Shown here: positions 5,803 to 9,175 of the stretch, piece after piece
Layout of the letters: each line of letters starts with the position of its first letter
Numbering within the stretch: the stretch's first letter is position 1
NCBI GenBank assembly: GCA_964396385.1
Contig: CAYNFH010000244.1
Coordinates: 1 to 9,175, forward strand
Reading direction: 5' to 3'
DNA from: CAYNFH01 sp964396385
GTDB lineage: Bacteria > Armatimonadota > Chthonomonadetes > Chthonomonadales > CAJBBX01
Length of the DNA stretch: 9,175 bases
Translations under genes and position numbers: made by a program
The notes under the pieces: model-generated
What the model was told of the DNA's origin: nothing
Database searches by the model: none
The model's input: the letters and a program-made list of their open reading frames with translations, nothing else

Positions 5803-7433
5803 TACTCGACGCCGGCGGGGGCGTGGCGCTGCGGCGGGGGTGTCCAGGAGGGATCGGATTCGGCCAGGAGGTCCAGGCCCAGGAAGCGGCCGAGCTCCTC
5901 GTCCGTGTGGCGGTCCACGAAGTTGGCGAAGATCTCATCCTCCGCGCGGGTCTCCAGATAGCACCGCAGGAGGTTCTCGATGGCGTACTTCACCTTGATC
6001 GCGGGGACCTTGCGGGAGATGGGCCGGGTGAACCTGGCATCTACGCCCAGCCGTCCGCCCAGGCAGATATCGTACGCCTCCACCTGCTGACCATCCACGC
6101 GGGCGAGGCAGCCCTGCAGGCCGATGTCCCCGGTGTGGTGCTGACCGCAGGCGTTGGGGCAGCCGTTGACGTTGATGCGGATAGGCTCGTCCAGTGGCAG
6201 CCGGTCCTCCAGGTGAGCGATGATCTCCTTGAGGCGCAGCTTGGTCTCCGTGATGGCCAGGTTGCAGAACTCCGTCCCGGTGCAGGCGATGCCCACCTTG
6301 CGGACCGGTGAGACCTCCCACTCAAAGCCGGCGGCGCGGATGGCGGCCTTGGCGTCCTCCAGGTCGTCCGCCGGGATGTTGGGAAACAGCAGGTTCTGCT
6401 GGTTGGTGGTGCGCAGCGAGCCGCCGCAGTACCGCTCCGCCACGTCCGCTGCCGCCAGCATCTGGTCCGCGCTGAGCCGGCCGGTGAGCACGGGGGCGCA
6501 CACCCAGAAGAGACCTGGCTGCTTCTGCGCGTGGACGCCCACGTGCGCGATGGGGTTGGCGCGCGGCTCCTGGTAAGGGATGGCGCGCTCCGGGGTCCAG
6601 CCCAGATGCTCAATGAGCACCTCGCGGAACCGCTCGGGGCCCCAGTCCGCCACCAGGAACTTGAGGCGCGCGTGGTTGCGCCGCTCGCGGTAGCCGTAGT
6701 CGCGGAAGATCTCCGTTACGGCGCGGCACAGGTCCGTCACCTGCTCGGGCCGGATGAATACGTCGAGCTGCTGGGAGAGTCTGGGCTGGGTGGAGAGGCC
6801 TCCGCCCACGCGGACGTGGAAGCCAACCTCATAGCCGCCGTTCTTGGGCCGGCGGACGGCGGAGATGCCCAGGTCGTTGATCTCCGGCTGGTGGCAGCGA
6901 TGGGCACACCCGCCGATGGTGATCTTATACTTGCGCGGCAGGTCTGAGAAGTCCCGGTTGCCCAGGAAGTAACGGGTGATGTCGTGGACTACGTCGTGAG
7001 TATCGTACAGCTCGTCCGGGTCCAGCCCGGCCACGGGGCAGCCGGCGATATTGCGGGTGATGTCCCCGCAGGCGCCGGTGGTGGTGAGCCCTACCGCGCG
7101 CAGCCGCTCGATGGCGCTGGGGATGTTCTCTATGGTGAGCCAGTGGAACTGCACGTTCTGGCGGGTGGTGAGGTCCGCCATATTGTTGCCGAAGTCGCGG
7201 GCGACCTCTCCGATGGCGCGCCACTGGTCCGCCCGGATGTCGCCGCCCGGGATCTTAACGCGCATCATAAAGTGGCCCACCTTGGGCTGCTGCTCATAGA
7301 TGCCGTACCAGCGGAAGCGCGCCATATCGTCCGGAGTGATGCTGGCGTAGCCCGTCTTGCTGTAGCGCACGATGTCCGGCCAGACGTCCAGCCCGTCCTT
7401 GGCCTTCTTTATCTCTTCAACCTTGTTTGCCAT
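5802..7433 (-). CDS. Ferredoxin-dependent assimilatory nitrite/sulfite reductase (543 aa)
   Basis: This cytoplasmic enzyme catalyses six-electron reduction of nitrite to ammonia (or sulfite to sulfide) at a siroheme coupled to [4Fe-4S], with ferredoxin as donor. No flavin or NADPH domain is present. The family's duplicated layout is visible: ferredoxin-like half-domain about 40-110, siroheme domain about 115-260, second ferredoxin-like about 290-360, second siroheme domain about 375-510. The cluster/siroheme cysteines are C384 and C390 (CTGTEFC) and C425 and C429 (CPNAC). The anion pocket has R91 (TTRQN), R127 (DITRN) and K168/K170 (RKYKITIGG). CTGTEFCNLAITETK favours nitrite reductase (NirA type), but the sulfite-reducing SirA type shares it, so I leave substrate open and assign no symbol. 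I choose ATG 7433, with GAGG eight bases upstream; a GTG at 7460 has no site. The last 15 residues are a Pro-rich tail. It stands alone, with no nitrate reductase, transporter or siroheme gene here. Confidence 0.93.
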   Translation of the reverse strand: MANKVEEIKKAKDGLDVWPDIVRYSKTGYASITPDDMARFRWYGIYEQQPKVGHFMMRVKIPGGDIRADQWRAIGEVARDFGNNMADLTTRQNVQFHWLTIENIPSAIERLRAVGLTTTGACGDITRNIAGCPVAGLDPDELYDTHDVVHDITRYFLGNRDFSDLPRKYKITIGGCAHRCHQPEINDLGISAVRRPKNGGYEVGFHVRVGGGLSTQPRLSQQLDVFIRPEQVTDLCRAVTEIFRDYGYRERRNHARLKFLVADWGPERFREVLIEHLGWTPERAIPYQEPRANPIAHVGVHAQKQPGLFWVCAPVLTGRLSADQMLAAADVAERYCGGSLRTTNQQNLLFPNIPADDLEDAKAAIRAAGFEWEVSPVRKVGIACTGTEFCNLAITETKLRLKEIIAHLEDRLPLDEPIRINVNGCPNACGQHHTGDIGLQGCLARVDGQQVEAYDICLGGRLGVDARFTRPISRKVPAIKVKYAIENLLRCYLETRAEDEIFANFVDRHTDEELGRFLGLDLLAESDPSWTPPPQRHAPAGVE

Positions 7434-7470
7434 CTCAAGAGCCTCTACCGTGCGAATCACCGCACAGCCG

Positions 7471-7495
7471 ATACTTGACTAAATTGCTCAAGTTA
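7471..7495. promoter_or_regulatory. Palindromic operator-like site between the divergent genes
   Basis: ACTTGA-N9-TCAAGT (7473-7493) has 6-bp arms and an AA-A-TT symmetric centre. The flanking ATA and the ACTTGACTAAATT core recall operators of Rrf2-family regulators (IscR type 1 sites share a TTGACTAAAT-like half). It falls at about +8 to +30 of the predicted reductase transcript and covers the -35 of the predicted lectin promoter, so one repressor could act on both. The palindrome is seen; the regulator family is inferred. Confidence 0.5.
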
Positions 7496-7502
7496 GTAGG
7501 AT
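7475..7502 (+). promoter_or_regulatory. Possible sigma70 promoter for the lectin gene
   Basis: TTGACT (7475-7480), a 16-bp spacer and TAGGAT (7497-7502) give a fair sigma70 match on the plus strand, with transcription expected near 7509 and a leader of about 115 bases. The -35 lies inside the palindrome at 7473-7493. The -10 is only 4 of 6, so this is tentative. Confidence 0.4.
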
Positions 7503-7508
7503 TTGTCT

Positions 7509-7537
7509 ATTATACTCCGGCGCAAAGAATCCAGCAA
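7509..7537 (-). promoter_or_regulatory. Sigma70 promoter for the nitrite/sulfite reductase
   Basis: On the minus strand TTGCTG (7537-7532), a 17-bp spacer and a perfect TATAAT (7514-7509) form a good sigma70 promoter. Transcription should begin near 7502, giving a leader of about 70 bases before ATG 7433. The operator-like palindrome falls at the start of that leader. Confidence 0.72.
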
Positions 7538-7624
7538 TCCGTGCAGATAGGGGCGAGACGGAACAGGGAATAAACGGGGCAGGCGCCTCCTGATGGGCGA
7601 CGATCACAAAGACGGAGGAACGCT

Positions 7625-8722
7625 ATGAGGCACCACGCAACCCTTTCACCATATCGCCACTCCAGCCGAGCTCTGGGTATCCTCTGCATGGGCATGGCCC
7701 TCGCCGGCGCTGCCGCCGAGACTCAGGCGCAGATCAACTATCCGGACTTCAGCTCCGCCGCCGGTCTCCAGCTTCTTGGAGACACCGCGGTTACCAACGG
7801 AGTGCTCCGGGTAGCCCCGGCCGTGGGCGGAACCAACTTCGCAGGCGCGGCCTGGAACAAGACGCTGGTTAACGTCGGCGGCGGCTTCCAGACGACCTTC
7901 CAGTTCCAGATCACCAATCCCGGCGGGCCCGCCGGCAGCGGCGACGGCTTCGCGTTTGTCATCCAGAACTCTTCCACCGGCCTCAGCTCCATCGGAGGTG
8001 GCGGCGGCGGCATCGGCTACGACGGGATCGACCGCAGCGTAGCCGTTGAGTTCGATACTTTCGACAATTGGAACCTGAGCGACCCGAACGACAATCACAT
8101 CAGCGTGCACACGGCCGGAGCCCTGCCGAACTCGGCGGACGAGCTCTACTCCCTGGGTTCGACGACGGCTATCCCGAACCTGAAGGACGGGGCGGTCCAC
8201 ACGGTAAAGGTCCGGTACGCTCCCGGAACGAGCCCGAGCTTCAGCATGCTTTACGTCTACATCGATGACCTGAACAACCCGGTGCTCGGGGTCGCGTGCG
8301 ACCTGCCGTCGCACGGGATGACCAACGGCCAGGCTTACCTGGGCTTTACCGCCGGTTGGTACGGCGGCTCCCAGAACGACGATATCCTGAGCTGGACGAT
8401 GAGCCCGCCCTCCGTCCCGCCGGTGATATCGAACGTTTCGGCCAGCCCCACCAACATCTGGCCCCCGAACCACAAGCTGGCGCCTGTTACCGTCGCCTAC
8501 ACCGTGACCGACGATACGGACCCGAGCCCGAGCTCCAGTCTTTCCGTGGCGTGCAGCGATTCAAGCGCGGTGGCTGGAACCGACTGGCAGGTGATTGACG
8601 CTCATCACGTTACTGTGAAGGCCGAGAAGAATCGTGTCTATACGATCACGATTACCGCGACCAACAACGCGGGGCAGAGCGTACAGAAGACGGTCACCGT
8701 CTCCGTGACCAATCCTCACTAA
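7625..8722 (+). CDS. Secreted L-type (legume-like) lectin with Ig-like C-terminal domain (365 aa)
   Basis: The start ATG at 7625 follows GGAGGA with a 5-base spacer. Residues 1-35 are a signal peptide (basic and His-rich start, core LGILCMGMALAGAAA, cut after TQA). Residues about 37-260 are an L-type lectin beta-sandwich. SGDGFAFVIQ (105-114) carries the sugar-binding Asp107. VAVEFDTFDNWNLSDPNDNH (139-158) matches the metal site of legume lectins, with E142, D144, N148, D153 and H158 in the expected order. LGFTAGWYG (239-247) is the strand near the end of the fold. A Pro-rich linker leads to an Ig-like domain (about 267-362) with the common extracellular motif WPPNHKLAPVTV. No sortase, PEP-CTERM or membrane anchor is present, so the product is probably released or held by binding. 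It should bind glycans with Ca/Mn; the sugar is unknown. It is divergent from the reductase and may share the operator between them. Confidence 0.86.
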   Translation: MRHHATLSPYRHSSRALGILCMGMALAGAAAETQAQINYPDFSSAAGLQLLGDTAVTNGVLRVAPAVGGTNFAGAAWNKTLVNVGGGFQTTFQFQITNPGGPAGSGDGFAFVIQNSSTGLSSIGGGGGGIGYDGIDRSVAVEFDTFDNWNLSDPNDNHISVHTAGALPNSADELYSLGSTTAIPNLKDGAVHTVKVRYAPGTSPSFSMLYVYIDDLNNPVLGVACDLPSHGMTNGQAYLGFTAGWYGGSQNDDILSWTMSPPSVPPVISNVSASPTNIWPPNHKLAPVTVAYTVTDDTDPSPSSSLSVACSDSSAVAGTDWQVIDAHHVTVKAEKNRVYTITITATNNAGQSVQKTVTVSVTNPH

Positions 8723-8736
8723 GACGCATCAGCGCC

Positions 8737-9175
8737 TCATCCAATGGCCCCGCCCTTCCCAGGCGGGGCCGTTTTCATGTTACGGTGCCGGAGTAGCGCC
8801 ACGCCCTCCTCTTCTACTGCCAGCAGGGCGGCGGTGTGGGGGCGGGCGGCGAGACGGTCCAGGAGCGGCTCGCCGATGGTGAGAAGGCCGGTGGAGAGGG
8901 CGTCGCTGTCCGTGGCGGAGTCGCAGACCACCGCCGCCAGCAGCCCGGCGCGGGTGGGGCGGCCGGACCGCGGGTCCAGCACGTGGCCGTATCGCTCGTC
9001 GCCCTCCGTAAAGGACTTGCCGTGGACGGCGGAGACCGAGAGCGCCTGGTCCCGCAGCTCCACCACGGTGAGGTGATAGTGAGTCGTGAGTCGTGAGTCG
9101 TGAGTCGTGAGACCGGAATTGGTTGAAGGTTGAGGGTTGAAGGTTGAAGGTTGTCCCAGCCCCTCGGACCGGTGG
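8737..9175 (-). CDS. apbE: ApbE-type FAD:protein FMN transferase, C-terminal part (cut by right window edge)
   Basis: The frame is open from the window edge to TGA at 8737, giving the last 145 residues. ApbE enzymes move FMN from FAD onto a Thr of target proteins such as RNF/Nqr subunits, using Mg2+. YGHVLDPRSGRPTRAG (62-77 of this fragment) matches the conserved HxxDPxTG block. SATDSDALSTGLLTIG (86-101) matches the (A/D)DALSTALFVLG block, whose Asp and Thr bind the metal. VELRDQALSVSAVHGK is the preceding strand and turn. Between HRSEGLGQ and HLTVVELRD the frame crosses two heptad DNA arrays, giving the low-complexity peptide PSTFNPQPSTNSGLTTHDSR and a few more residues where other ApbEs have a short WRVGI-like strand (from memory). 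The gene is thus either a tolerated insertion, a phase-variable gene or a decaying one. A GTG at 9066 could serve as a start for a truncated form but would omit the FAD-binding N-terminal domain, so I take the gene to begin beyond the window. The C-terminus (APPGKGGAIG) is encoded by the lectin terminator. Confidence 0.77.
   Translation of the reverse strand, partial: HRSEGLGQPSTFNPQPSTNSGLTTHDSRLTTHYHLTVVELRDQALSVSAVHGKSFTEGDERYGHVLDPRSGRPTRAGLLAAVVCDSATDSDALSTGLLTIGEPLLDRLAARPHTAALLAVEEEGVALLRHRNMKTAPPGKGGAIG
8746..8776 (+). terminator. Intrinsic terminator of the lectin gene
   Basis: A perfect 9-bp GC stem, GGCCCCGCC (8746-8754) with GGCGGGGCC (8762-8770), has a 7-base loop and is followed by GTTTTC on the plus strand. 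It lies 23 bases after the lectin stop. It overlaps the last codons of the convergent apbE gene, so this DNA is both terminator and coding sequence. Confidence 0.92.
9079..9113. repeat. Heptad tandem array, GTGAGTC x5, inside apbE
   Basis: Four perfect GTGAGTC units (9079-9106) are followed by GTGAGAC. The array is read by apbE as ACTCACG, which is stop-free in all frames. The plus-strand sense contains TGA in the cycle of frames. It is separated by seven bases from a second heptad family. Confidence 0.95.
9121..9153. repeat. Heptad tandem array, GGTTGAR x4.7, inside apbE
   Basis: The units are GGTTGAA, GGTTGAG, GGTTGAA, GGTTGAA, then GGTTG. On the apbE strand it reads TTCAACC and is stop-free in all frames, while the other strand has TGA in every third unit. 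The final base of the unit varies A/G as in the GACGGAR array, which points to a shared way of arising. Confidence 0.95.

Noticed and set aside
5586..6311. Plus-strand frame of 241 codons across the reductase 3' end
   Set aside because: It lies opposite a highly conserved enzyme and crosses two hairpins; no motif or start site supports it.
7646..8473. Minus-strand frame of 275 codons opposite the lectin
   Set aside because: The lectin frame has a start with GGAGGA, a signal peptide, an intact metal site and its own terminator. The antisense frame has none of these.
9079..9153. Assembly artefact or low-quality read end
   Set aside because: The two arrays keep the apbE frame open and resemble arrays in the interior of the window, so they look genuine, though unit counts could be mis-assembled.

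Overview
The window reads as GC-rich bacterial chromosome with strong Shine-Dalgarno sequences (GGAGG, AAGGAG) and sigma70-like promoters. It carries several secreted proteins built from repeats or beta-sandwich folds. Two of these join HAF repeats to a second repeat of about 47 residues containing YGPxxGW. From memory of family distribution, this combination, GH50-type agarase-like enzymes and abundant short-tandem-repeat DNA between genes suit Armatimonadota or a neighbouring environmental phylum. That placement is an inference and is weakly supported.

Layout from left to right. (1) 1-1284, minus: the first 428 residues of a secreted GH50/agarase-like protein that runs off the left edge. 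(2) 1548-3416 and 3700-5571, minus: two tandem paralogues, each with a signal peptide, seven HAF repeats and six YGPxxGW repeats. (3) 5802-7433, minus: a complete ferredoxin-dependent assimilatory nitrite/sulfite reductase with all siroheme/[4Fe-4S] cysteines and the basic substrate-pocket residues. (4) 7434-7624: a divergent control region with a good minus-strand promoter, a plausible plus-strand promoter and a 21-bp palindrome lying between or over them. (5) 7625-8722, plus: a secreted L-type (legume-like) lectin with an Ig-like tail, ending at a textbook intrinsic terminator. (6) 8737-9175, minus: the C-terminal part of an ApbE-type FAD:protein FMN transferase, convergent with the lectin and running off the right edge.

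The agarase-like enzyme, the lectin and probably the two HAF proteins act outside the cytoplasm, and the first two suggest polysaccharide binding and breakdown. The reductase is a separate cytoplasmic assimilation gene. No single operon joins them. A clear terminator separates HAF1 from the agarase-like gene and a weaker hairpin terminator separates the reductase from HAF2. HAF2 and HAF1 could be co-transcribed, since I see no convincing terminator between them.

The most unusual signal is a set of short-period DNA repeats, mostly 7 bp and one 8 bp: GACGGAR, GTGAGTC, GGTTGAR and GGAGTRAT. They occur as tandem arrays or large palindromes. Palindromic elements start at, or within a few bases of, the stop codons of three consecutive minus-strand genes. 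In two cases they sit between the stop and a separate hairpin terminator. At the right edge, two heptad arrays lie inside the apbE reading frame on the one strand free of stop codons. This looks like a dispersed, possibly mobile, 3'-end-associated repeat family and a possible slippage (phase-variation) site in apbE.
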